5,713 nt of DNA from Ignavibacteriota bacterium (lineage in GTDB: Bacteria > Bacteroidota > UBA10030 > UBA6906). The position numbers and the translations under genes were made by a program. The notes under the pieces were generated by a model. That model was not told where the DNA came from, did no database searches, and saw only the letters and a program-made list of their open reading frames with translations. The stretch spans positions 6,630-12,342 of the forward strand of contig PMNP01000099.1 in assembly GCA_003161755.1 (NCBI GenBank), given 5' to 3'. Below, piece after piece: positions 1 to 5,713 of the stretch (the stretch's first letter is position 1; each line of letters starts with the position of its first letter).

Positions 1-1
1 C

Positions 2-709
2 ATTCGGGATCTCGTATCGGCAGTTCGCCGCCGCCAAAAGCAACTTGGGACAGAACTTACGATCATTGCCGACAACACATTTGCCACAACATACAATCAG
101 AATCCTTTCGCGTTCGGCGTCGACGTCATTGTAGAAAGCGCGACAAAGTATCTCGGCGGCCACGCCGATCTTCTTGGAGGTGTCATTGCCGGCCCGGAAC
201 CGTTCATTCGCAAAGCTCATACGCTGCTTAAGTACTTCGGCGGTTGCGCGGATCCGTTCGCCGCATATCTCCTCATTCGCAGTTTGCAGACTTTTGAACT
301 CCGGATTGAGCGCCAGAACCGGAACGCTCTGGCTCTTGCGCAGTTCCTTGAGAAACGGCCGGAGGTACGGCGCGTCCATTATCCCGGACTTTCATCGCAT
401 CCGCATCATAAAATCGCAAAACGACAGATGACCGGGGGATTTGGTGGAATGATTACCATTGAAGTCCAAGGAGGGGCAAAGGGAGCAGCCGCAGTGTGCG
501 ACGCTCTTTGCGTTGCCGTCAATGCCATGTCCCTCGGCAGTACAGAGACTCTTGTGAGTATTCCCGTGTACTCTTCGCATATCAACATGAGCCGCGGCGA
601 GCTTGCCCGCCAAGGAGTGACTCCAGGAATGATCAGAATCTCGGTAGGCGTTGAAGATCTTAAGGATCTGAAAGAGGATTTTACCGGCGCCTTACGAAAG
701 CGATCGTAG
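2..709 (+). CDS. Cystathionine gamma-synthase / methionine gamma-lyase family PLP enzyme, 5'-truncated by window edge
   Basis: This is the C-terminal 235 residues of a fold-type I, PLP-dependent enzyme of trans-sulfuration or sulfur amino acid metabolism (cytosolic). The reading frame is open from base 2 to a TAG at 707-709. Visible hallmarks are IADNTFATTY (the Asp that pairs with the pyridine nitrogen of PLP) and SATKYLGGH (Schiff-base Lys, codon 146-148). They are followed by the DPFAAYLLIRSLQT segment and SLGSTETLVSIP. Near the C-terminus, MIRISVGVED carries the Arg that in the family binds the substrate carboxylate. Family members are about 380-400 residues, so roughly 150 N-terminal residues are missing. 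The sequence does not separate gamma-synthase, gamma-lyase and O-acylhomoserine sulfhydrylase, so no symbol is given. It is co-directional with the chaperone genes but separated by a 127-bp gap with its own promoter candidate, so it is probably a different transcription unit. Family assignment is firm; exact reaction is not. Confidence 0.93.
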   Translation: MRDLVSAVRRRQKQLGTELTIIADNTFATTYNQNPFAFGVDVIVESATKYLGGHADLLGGVIAGPEPFIRKAHTLLKYFGGCADPFAAYLLIRSLQTFELRIERQNRNALALAQFLEKRPEVRRVHYPGLSSHPHHKIAKRQMTGGFGGMITIEVQGGAKGAAAVCDALCVAVNAMSLGSTETLVSIPVYSSHINMSRGELARQGVTPGMIRISVGVEDLKDLKEDFTGALRKRS

Positions 710-836
710 CGGACGTGCCTCATGGTGGTTCAGAAGAACCCTCACAACCTGGTTGCATCCATTTCCCGATTTGGCTATATATAACGATGCAGGATTGTCC
801 CTCTATATTCCCTTAACTCAACAAGTGAGTACTCCC
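710..836 (+). other. Intergenic region between the PLP enzyme and the chaperone operon
   Basis: This 127-bp gap has no convincing gene of its own. It contains a small hairpin (GGTTC-AGAA-GAACC, 727-740) without a T-tract, an 11-bp inverted repeat (CAACC-T-GGTTG, 745-755), and an AT-rich TATATATAA segment at 776-784 that forms the -10 part of a promoter candidate. The large frame is also open here back to a TTG at 753. The encoded residues do not look like a signal peptide, and the promoter sits on top of them, so the stretch is treated as untranslated leader. Confidence 0.6.
753..781 (+). promoter_or_regulatory. Candidate sigma70-type promoter of the SurA/PpiC-MoxR operon
   Basis: TTGCAT (753-758) lies 17 bp from TATATA (776-781), which is ideal spacing for a housekeeping promoter. 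Four of six bases match the -35 consensus and five of six the -10 consensus. Transcription would start near 788-792, giving a leader of about 45 bases before the ATG at 837. I looked for the Bacteroidota-type pattern (TTTG about 19 bp from TAnnTTTG) here and did not find it. The call rests on sequence match alone. Confidence 0.45.
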
Positions 837-3170
837 ATGCACTTCCGAAATCACTGGAGATTCGCGTTTGCCTTTGTGTGCAGCGCCATCATTGTTCTTT
901 CCGGATGTTCCCCAAAAGAGCATGCTCTTGTCGTTGCCACGGTTGGGACCAGCACAATCACTCTGCCAGACTATGAAAACGAGTATCTGAAGAACAGCCC
1001 CAGCCGCGATTCAGCAGCGGCTATGACCATGCCTGATCGACAGCGGTTCCTTGACCTGATGATCAACTATCGGCTGAAGCTTGCGGAGGCTGCTGCAGAG
1101 CATGTCGACATGCGGCCGGAGATCATCCAGGAGATCCGGCAGAACAAGGGGGACTTTGCCTCCTCCTATGTTCTCGAGCAGGAATTAGTGGCCCCTGCTC
1201 TTCGCAAGATGTACGCACGACGAACTGAGTCGGTCCGTATAAGCCAAATGATTTTCCTGCTCAATGCCAAATCTACTCCCGCAGACTCAGCCAACGCACG
1301 TTTGAAGGTGCAGGCAGTGCTAGATTCCCTGAAGATGGGTATTTCCTTTGCCGTCCTCGCCCGCAACAATTCGGGCGACCCCTCGGCTGCGGAAACTGGA
1401 GGTGATTTGCACTTCATCTCCGGAGGAATGGCCTTCCCTGAATTTGAGGATTGTGCCTATGCAATGAAGGTCGGCGAAGTCAAGACCCTGACCTCGAAGT
1501 TCGGGATTCATCTCATTAAGGTTACTGACCGGCGCCCGTTCAAGGAGTCGCGTTGCAGCCATATCATGATCATTAGCAAGTCCACTAGTCCTGAGGATAC
1601 GCTTCAGGCATTCACACAGATTTCCGCTCTTAAAGACAGCCTTGCGGCAGGAATTCCCTTTGCGAATCTCGCCAAAGCGCATTCCCAGGACAAGTTCTCA
1701 GCCCCTGCCGGCGGAGATCTCGGATGGCCCCGAGGTCGCAAGTATCCGTTGCCGTTTGAACTTGCAATAGACACATTGAAACCTGGTCAGACCTCGGGGA
1801 TCGTTCACACTCGCGTTGGATACCACATCATTCTTTGTACCGATGTTCGGGGATGTGGAACATTCGACGAGTTGAAATCGGACCTGCAGAACTTATACCA
1901 AAAGAACCTCTTTCCGGATGACAAGAACAGGTTCATGGAGAAACTCTACCACTCCGCCGGACTGGTCTACGATTCTGCCGCTGTCAAGAGTTTCCTCGCC
2001 CAGTGCGACAGTTCGAAAACGACAAGCGACAGTTCGTGGGCGCATGCTGTCACTCCCAGCACGGGACGGAAGATTATATTGTCGGCGAAGAATCAGTCGG
2101 TCACTCTTGACAGTGTCGTGGCAATCCTCAACCAACACCCAAGTCTCCCGCTCCGAAGCAAGCCGTTCTTTGAAGCAATCGACAAGATCCGGGAGCAATT
2201 CACATGGACGGCAGTCGCAGACAGTTTTGCACTATTGTACCCCTCGTTTGCCTCTACCCTCAATGACTATAGAGATGGCGTGTTACTGTACCAACTGGAG
2301 CAGGACAATGTGTGGAACCGTGTTGCTCCGAATGATTCAATTCTTCAGAGCGTCTATGCAAAGAACGCCGAACGTTTCACGCTGCCTGCTCGGATTCAAT
2401 TCACGGATTTCCACATCGCCAGTGATCAGGCAAAGCAGTCAATTCAGCAATCCCTGAAAACCGGAAAGACGATTGATCAAATTTACTTGGAAGATTCCGT
2501 TCGGATGGCACTGCCGAGCCGGTTTGTTCTGAAGTTTGGCCACAATTCCTCGGCCATGACAAAATCAATGCGCAAGAGTCTTGACAGCATCGGAGTTCAA
2601 ACGAAGAACGACGATGGGATCGCCGTGAGAATCACTGCTTATTCCGACACCGGGAAGGCAGCAGCAGCGGAAGCATCTCTGAGAACCAAAGTTATCAATG
2701 ATTACCTGACAAAGAAGTTAGGAATTGCTGCGTCTCCCGTAAAGGGGTTTACGCACGGAATACCTTTGCCGAACCCCGCTACCATGGCAGTGACTCATGA
2801 CTCCAAAAACGATATTGTTGAAGTCTCAATTGATCAGCGCCTCGTGCTCTTCTCCAAAAAGGCTGAATCGCTTGAAATGCCCCTGGGTGAAGGATCAGAC
2901 GAGAGGACTCATCGCGCCGATTCACTCACGGTTGGCGGCATCTCGGCCCCGTTTGCATTGGGTGGACTACTGGAAATCGTCAGACTCGATAAACGGGAAC
3001 CGGCAAGACAGAAAACATTTGCAGAGGCTCAGGTGGAAGTCTCAGGACTCTATCAGGAGTCTGAGTCGAAACGCCTTGAAGATGAGTGGCTGCAAAAACT
3101 GCGCATGAAGTATCCCGTTGCCACCAACTCTGATGCCCTGCGAGCGGCCTTTGGTCCTCGGGCAAAGTAA
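837..3170 (+). CDS. Multi-parvulin peptidyl-prolyl isomerase lipoprotein with a nested OmpA-like domain
   Basis: This is a 777-residue exported folding factor. The ATG at 837 was chosen because it starts a lipoprotein signal: a basic n-region (HFRNHWR), a hydrophobic core, then the lipobox LSGC with Cys24 as the lipidated residue. The frame is open back to a TTG at 753, but that adds 28 non-signal residues. After a SurA-type helical region (about 30-130) come parvulin 1 (about 130-232; GGDL, FGIHLI) and parvulin 2 (about 237-339; SHIMII, GGDLGW, VGYHII). A long helical linker follows. A third parvulin-like fold is split into residues 510-554 and 675-720, and an OmpA/Pal-like segment (about 560-666) lies between the halves. 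The tail (ARQKTFAEAQ... WLQKL) is the usual C-terminal helix of SurA relatives. Parvulin 2 keeps both conserved His; parvulin 1 has Gln for the first. It probably folds envelope proteins while anchored in the outer membrane. The isomerase assignment is firm; anchoring and substrates are inferred. Confidence 0.9.
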   Translation: MHFRNHWRFAFAFVCSAIIVLSGCSPKEHALVVATVGTSTITLPDYENEYLKNSPSRDSAAAMTMPDRQRFLDLMINYRLKLAEAAAEHVDMRPEIIQEIRQNKGDFASSYVLEQELVAPALRKMYARRTESVRISQMIFLLNAKSTPADSANARLKVQAVLDSLKMGISFAVLARNNSGDPSAAETGGDLHFISGGMAFPEFEDCAYAMKVGEVKTLTSKFGIHLIKVTDRRPFKESRCSHIMIISKSTSPEDTLQAFTQISALKDSLAAGIPFANLAKAHSQDKFSAPAGGDLGWPRGRKYPLPFELAIDTLKPGQTSGIVHTRVGYHIILCTDVRGCGTFDELKSDLQNLYQKNLFPDDKNRFMEKLYHSAGLVYDSAAVKSFLAQCDSSKTTSDSSWAHAVTPSTGRKIILSAKNQSVTLDSVVAILNQHPSLPLRSKPFFEAIDKIREQFTWTAVADSFALLYPSFASTLNDYRDGVLLYQLEQDNVWNRVAPNDSILQSVYAKNAERFTLPARIQFTDFHIASDQAKQSIQQSLKTGKTIDQIYLEDSVRMALPSRFVLKFGHNSSAMTKSMRKSLDSIGVQTKNDDGIAVRITAYSDTGKAAAAEASLRTKVINDYLTKKLGIAASPVKGFTHGIPLPNPATMAVTHDSKNDIVEVSIDQRLVLFSKKAESLEMPLGEGSDERTHRADSLTVGGISAPFALGGLLEIVRLDKREPARQKTFAEAQVEVSGLYQESESKRLEDEWLQKLRMKYPVATNSDALRAAFGPRAK
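2514..2834 (+). other. OmpA/Pal-like peptidoglycan-binding domain inserted in the large parvulin protein
   Basis: Residues 560-666 of the 777-residue protein follow the OmpA C-terminal pattern in order. A beta strand plus helix comes first (FVLKFGHNSSAMTKSMRKSLD, like F.FDSS.LTPEA...LD). Next is a strand ending in ITAYSD (like ITGHTD), then a helix with LRTKVINDYLTKKLGI (like ERRAxAVxDYLxxxGI). A turn GFTHGIPLPNP (like GyGE..P) and a final strand KNDIVEVSI (like NRRVEI) complete it. The two residues that contact diaminopimelate in known OmpA domains have counterparts: Asp604 (codon 2646-2648) and Arg616. Their spacing is 12 residues, against 15 as I recall for Acinetobacter OmpA, and the connecting loop is an Ala-rich run encoded by repeated GCA/GCG. 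The final NRR motif is degraded to NDI. Peptidoglycan binding is therefore plausible but uncertain. Confidence 0.55.
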
Positions 3171-3999
3171 GGCTTCACGCATCGTATGGCCGCTTCTGGC
3201 GGCCATACTGTTAGCCACTCCCGGCTGCAAGCGGACATCCGGCAACACCTACGTGGCGCGTGTCGGGAATGCGACGTTGACACGAGAAACCATCAACGCC
3301 ATGCAAGGAGATTCCACCCTCAATCCGCAAGTGTTTATAAATAATTGGATCATTTCCGAGCTGTTGTTTCAGGAATCCGAGCGGACTGGCATCGCCGGCA
3401 GTGAGGATGTTCTGCGTGGAACCGAAGAAGCAAGGCGAAGACTGGCGGTGGCGGCCTTGCTGCAGCAGATCATCTACAGCGATACCTCCGGGGTAACGGA
3501 CCAAGCGGTGGAGGAGTTTTATCAAAAGAACGGTCCCGCATTTGTCCTTCGTGAAGACGTTGCCAGTTTGAGTTACGCACTGTTTGCCGAACGCGACGCC
3601 GCGAACGCATTTCGGTCGCGAGTCATCAGTGGATCAGGCTGGTCCGATGCGCTCGCAAAGCTTCAGGAGGATACAACCGGACATGGGGGTCTTTTGCGGA
3701 CTGCCAGTCATCAGTATTTCACGCGCGGACGGCTTTACCCACCGGAACTTTGGAAACTGGCAACAACGCTGCCTCGCAATGAGATTTCGTTTGTTGTCAA
3801 GACCGATAACGGGTTTTGTGTTCTCACCGTTCATGGAATCCAACGGCAAGGACAGGTGCCTGAGCTTGCTTATGTACGCAATGAAGTCCGCGACCGACTG
3901 CTGATCGAACTGCGTCGCCAACGGTATGACCGCTTGATTGACGACCTACGGGCAAAAGCCACAGTCGATATTCACGGTATACCTTCTGCAACCGAGTGA
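3133..3999 (+). CDS. SurA/PpiC-like periplasmic chaperone with degenerate parvulin domain, probable lipoprotein
   Basis: This 288-residue protein (ATG at 3133) overlaps the previous gene by 38 bp, which suggests translational coupling. TTG codons at 3118 and 3151 are alternative starts, and none has a clear Shine-Dalgarno. The hydrophobic stretch IVWPLLAAILLATPGC ends at Cys32, a probable lipidation site, although T-P-G-C is not a textbook lipobox. A SurA-N-type domain (about 39-135) begins YVARVGNATLTRE, is rich in helices, and includes NNWIISELLFQE, the equivalent of the conserved 'lI...L..eA' helix. A parvulin-like domain (about 136-236) and a C-terminal helix follow. Both catalytic His positions are lost: the HIL motif is replaced by SYALF and the GYHII motif by GFCVLT. 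It is thus likely a holdase or partner of its neighbours rather than an active isomerase. The first 40 residues and exact start are uncertain; the family is well supported. Confidence 0.82.
   Translation: MPCERPLVLGQSKASRIVWPLLAAILLATPGCKRTSGNTYVARVGNATLTRETINAMQGDSTLNPQVFINNWIISELLFQESERTGIAGSEDVLRGTEEARRRLAVAALLQQIIYSDTSGVTDQAVEEFYQKNGPAFVLREDVASLSYALFAERDAANAFRSRVISGSGWSDALAKLQEDTTGHGGLLRTASHQYFTRGRLYPPELWKLATTLPRNEISFVVKTDNGFCVLTVHGIQRQGQVPELAYVRNEVRDRLLIELRRQRYDRLIDDLRAKATVDIHGIPSATE
3184..3208 (+). repeat. Perfect 10-bp stem-loop at the gene junction
   Basis: GTATGGCCGC (3184-3193) and GCGGCCATAC (3199-3208) are exact reverse complements around the 5-base loop TTCTG. The hairpin starts 13 bases after the TAA of the 777-residue protein and lies within the signal-peptide codons (VWPLLAAI) of the next gene. 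No run of T follows, so it is not a standard intrinsic terminator. It could modulate translation or mRNA stability at the junction, or simply reflect codon coincidence. Confidence 0.6.
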
Positions 4000-4003
4000 A
4001 GGA
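3999..4003 (+). promoter_or_regulatory. Ribosome binding site deciding the SurA start
   Basis: AAGGA at 3999-4003 overlaps the last base of the preceding TGA stop (3997-3999) and lies 11 bases before the ATG at 4015. The in-frame ATG at 4003 would begin inside this motif and have no usable spacing, and it would put MACI before the signal peptide. This favours the 4015 start. Confidence 0.6.
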
Positions 4004-4014
4004 TGGCTTGTATT

Positions 4015-5295
4015 ATGAAACATCCATTGATGCTGTCGTTCATGGGATTGGTTCTCGTCGCTTCCACCGCCATAGCGCAGCAGGAAGATGTCATCGATCG
4101 TATCGCGGCTGTTGTCGATACTTCCATCATCCTCGAATCCGATCTGCGCGCACAAGAGCAGTTTCTCGCTCTTAACAACCGGATTGACCCGAACACTCCA
4201 GGGTTGCGGGACCAGGTACTGCAAACCATGATCAACGAGCGGCTGTTCATCGCCAAAGCCGTCGAAGACAGCGTTGTTGTCACCGATGAAGAGGTTCAGC
4301 AGCAACTCGATGCCGCGATTCAACAACGGGTGATGCAGTTCGGATCGGAAGCGAAACTCGAGGAAATGTACAAGATGCCCATCAGTCGCATCCGGCGTGA
4401 ATACCGGGATGAGATGCGGAAGAGTCTCCTTTCTCAACGACTGCAGCAACAGCGCTTTGGCAGCGCTTCGATTGGACGATTCGAGGTCGAACAATTCTTC
4501 AACACGTACCACGATAGCCTTCCCCCTGTGCCTGATGAAGTCCAGATCTCGCGCATCGTTGTCACCCCGCACGCCAATGAGAAGACAAAAGCCGAAGCCA
4601 GACTGCGGGCACAGTTGATTCTTGACAGTCTTCATGCAGGTGCGGATTTTGTCGCCCTAGCGAAGCGATACTCGGAAGATCCGGGTACCACCGCACAAGG
4701 AGGAGATCTAGGATTGGTGCGGCGGGGACAGTTCGTCAAAGAATTTGAATCGGCTGTTTTTTCCCTGAGCGACGGTGAGATCTCCCGCATTGTCGAGACC
4801 CAGTTTGGCTATCACATCATTCAGTTAATCGCACGGCTTGGCGATGCCGTCCACGCACGCCATATCCTCATCCGCATCCCCAAGACACATGAAGGGGATT
4901 CGACCGCAATCGCTCTGTTGGACTCCCTCAAGACTGTTGCCTTGGCGAACCATAACTTTGCCGACCTCGCTAAACAATTTTCCGAGGATAAGGAAACCAA
5001 TTTGATAGGAGGATCTTTGGGAACTGTTGACCTCGACCAACTCGATAAGAGCTGGTCTGCCGACGTTTCCCCGCTGAAAGACGGCGAAATCAGCAAACCG
5101 TTTCGCGTCGCAGTAGGCAACTCCTACGGATACCAGATTATTCTTATGAAGAAACGGATCACCGCGCACACAATGTCACTTGATACCGACTATCCAAAGA
5201 TTGAAACCCTGGCTCTTAACTACAAAAGAAATGCCGACTATCTAAAGTGGATCGAAGAGCTTCGCAAATCGATTTATTGGAAGATCAGCAACTGA
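4015..5295 (+). CDS. surA: SurA-like periplasmic chaperone/peptidyl-prolyl isomerase with two parvulin domains
   Basis: This 426-residue protein belongs to the SurA family, which escorts unfolded outer-membrane proteins across the periplasm. It has a signal peptide, MKHPLMLSFMGLVLVASTAIA, with a likely cut at AIA-QQ after residue 21, so it is soluble in the periplasm rather than a lipoprotein. The SurA N-domain covers about 24-170 (IDRIAAVVDTSIILESDL, then MINERLFIAKA). Parvulin 1 is about 175-274 (YSEDPGTTAQGGDLG, QFGYHII) and parvulin 2 about 278-381 (ARHILI, FSEDKE, SYGYQII). A C-terminal helix (YLKWIEELRK) completes the usual layout, and the length matches E. coli SurA. Parvulin 1 has Arg in place of the HIL histidine; parvulin 2 keeps that His but has Gln for the second. 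Each domain therefore carries only one of the pair. It follows the previous gene by 15 bp in the same operon. The symbol rests on domain order and is a family-level call. Confidence 0.92.
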   Translation: MKHPLMLSFMGLVLVASTAIAQQEDVIDRIAAVVDTSIILESDLRAQEQFLALNNRIDPNTPGLRDQVLQTMINERLFIAKAVEDSVVVTDEEVQQQLDAAIQQRVMQFGSEAKLEEMYKMPISRIRREYRDEMRKSLLSQRLQQQRFGSASIGRFEVEQFFNTYHDSLPPVPDEVQISRIVVTPHANEKTKAEARLRAQLILDSLHAGADFVALAKRYSEDPGTTAQGGDLGLVRRGQFVKEFESAVFSLSDGEISRIVETQFGYHIIQLIARLGDAVHARHILIRIPKTHEGDSTAIALLDSLKTVALANHNFADLAKQFSEDKETNLIGGSLGTVDLDQLDKSWSADVSPLKDGEISKPFRVAVGNSYGYQIILMKKRITAHTMSLDTDYPKIETLALNYKRNADYLKWIEELRKSIYWKISN

Positions 5296-5335
5296 AGCCG
5301 GCGTGCTGTGGAACCGCTCTGAGAATCGGCTATTT

Positions 5336-5713
5336 GTGAACACACCTGCCCATACGCCATCCGATGTCGAAGCCGTAGAACGGCTAAGGTCCTCCTATGA
5401 GGCCCTCGTCGCGGAAATCGGCAAGACCATCGTTGGACAGCAGACGATCATTGAGCATCTGCTCATTTCCCTGCTCTCTCGCGGGCACTGCCTGCTCGTG
5501 GGGGTCCCCGGCCTCGCCAAGACTCTCCTTATTCGAACTCTTGCCCAGGTGCTCGACCTGAAGTTCAGCCGCATCCAGTTCACGCCAGACCTGATGCCGA
5601 GCGACATTACCGGCACAGAGATCATCGAGGAAAAAAGCGGAAGCGGGGCAAAGTCCTTCAATTTTATCCATGGACCGGTGTTTGCCAACATTGTCCTCGC
5701 CGATGAAATCAAC
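5336..5713 (+). CDS. moxR: MoxR-family AAA+ ATPase, 3'-truncated by window edge
   Basis: The first 126 residues of a MoxR-type AAA+ ATPase are present. The sequence shows IGKTIVGQQTIIEHLLISLL, the Walker A motif GVPGLAKT (5501-5524), the family stretch RIQFTPDLMPSDITGTEI, and a Walker B motif VLADEIN at the extreme end (5693-5713). Full MoxR proteins are about 310-340 residues, so roughly 200 are missing, including sensor motifs and the lid domain. The GTG at 5336 was chosen because the acidic, amphipathic N-terminus typical of the family follows it; an in-frame GTG at 5303 is the alternative, and neither has a strong Shine-Dalgarno. MoxR ATPases are cytosolic and usually work with DUF58 and von Willebrand A-domain proteins encoded just downstream, which would lie beyond this window. 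It starts 40 bp after the SurA stop and is likely co-transcribed with it. Confidence 0.93.
   Translation, partial: MNTPAHTPSDVEAVERLRSSYEALVAEIGKTIVGQQTIIEHLLISLLSRGHCLLVGVPGLAKTLLIRTLAQVLDLKFSRIQFTPDLMPSDITGTEIIEEKSGSGAKSFNFIHGPVFANIVLADEIN

Noticed and set aside
727..740. Hairpin GGTTC-AGAA-GAACC as a terminator for the PLP enzyme gene
   Set aside because: The stem is only 5 bp and no T-tract follows. It may be chance, so termination here is not called.
753..836. TTG-initiated 28-residue extension of the large lipoprotein
   Set aside because: It would place 28 non-hydrophobic residues before a well-formed lipoprotein signal peptide, and it overlaps the promoter candidate. The ATG at 837 is better.
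1918..2457. 179-codon + strand frame inside the large lipoprotein gene
   Set aside because: It is out of frame with a continuous, domain-bearing protein, rich in Ser/Arg as expected of a frame-shifted shadow, and has no recognisable motif.
4450..4468. Repeated AGCGCT palindromes in the SurA gene
   Set aside because: Two 6-bp palindromes separated by 5 bases lie within well-conserved coding sequence, with no other sign of a functional site.
3946..4635. Long antisense open frame (229 codons) opposite the SurA N-terminal half
   Set aside because: Its translation has no recognisable domain, and the opposite strand carries a clear SurA domain with signal peptide and RBS. It looks like a shadow of that gene's codon pattern.
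5384..5712. Two antisense open frames opposite the MoxR gene
   Set aside because: The + strand encodes unmistakable Walker A and Walker B motifs in a MoxR context, and the antisense translations show no domain.
1..5713. tRNA/rRNA genes, CRISPR arrays, insertion sequences or attachment sites
   Set aside because: I saw no regularly spaced repeats, transposase motifs, long terminal inverted repeats or tRNA-like cloverleaf sequences. The window is almost entirely coding.

Overview
The window is a compact, single-strand stretch with slightly more than half G+C by eye. It reads like a Gram-negative (diderm) chromosome. The tandem SurA/PpiC genes followed by a MoxR ATPase, two of them exported as lipoproteins, resemble gene orders I recall from the Bacteroidota/Chlorobiota/Ignavibacteriota (FCB) lineage. 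That placement is inference from memory and carries moderate confidence.

Layout, all on the + strand: (1) positions 2-709 hold the C-terminal two thirds of a PLP-dependent Cys/Met-metabolism enzyme (cystathionine gamma-synthase / methionine gamma-lyase family), cut by the window edge. (2) A 127-bp gap (710-836) holds a good sigma70-type promoter candidate and two short inverted repeats. (3) 837-3170 encodes a 777-residue lipoprotein with two clear parvulin domains and a third, split parvulin-like fold. An OmpA/Pal-like peptidoglycan-binding domain appears to be inserted in that third fold. (4) 3133-3999 overlaps it and encodes a 288-residue probable lipoprotein with a SurA-type chaperone domain and a parvulin domain lacking both active-site histidines. 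(5) 4015-5295 encodes a 426-residue periplasmic SurA-like protein with two parvulin domains. (6) From about 5336 to the window end lies the N-terminal part of a MoxR-type AAA+ ATPase.

Genes 3-6 are tightly spaced (a 38-bp overlap, then gaps of 15 and 40 bp) and probably form one operon driven from about 753-781. The three exported proteins look like an envelope folding module for outer-membrane or secreted proteins. Five parvulin-like domains are encoded, but only one (the second domain of the 777-residue protein) keeps both conserved histidines, so most of the module probably works as holdase/chaperone rather than as prolyl isomerase. The cystathionine-type enzyme looks like an unrelated upstream neighbour. 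A perfect 10-bp stem-loop just after the stop codon of the large gene, inside the signal-peptide codons of the next, is the main unexplained nucleic-acid feature.
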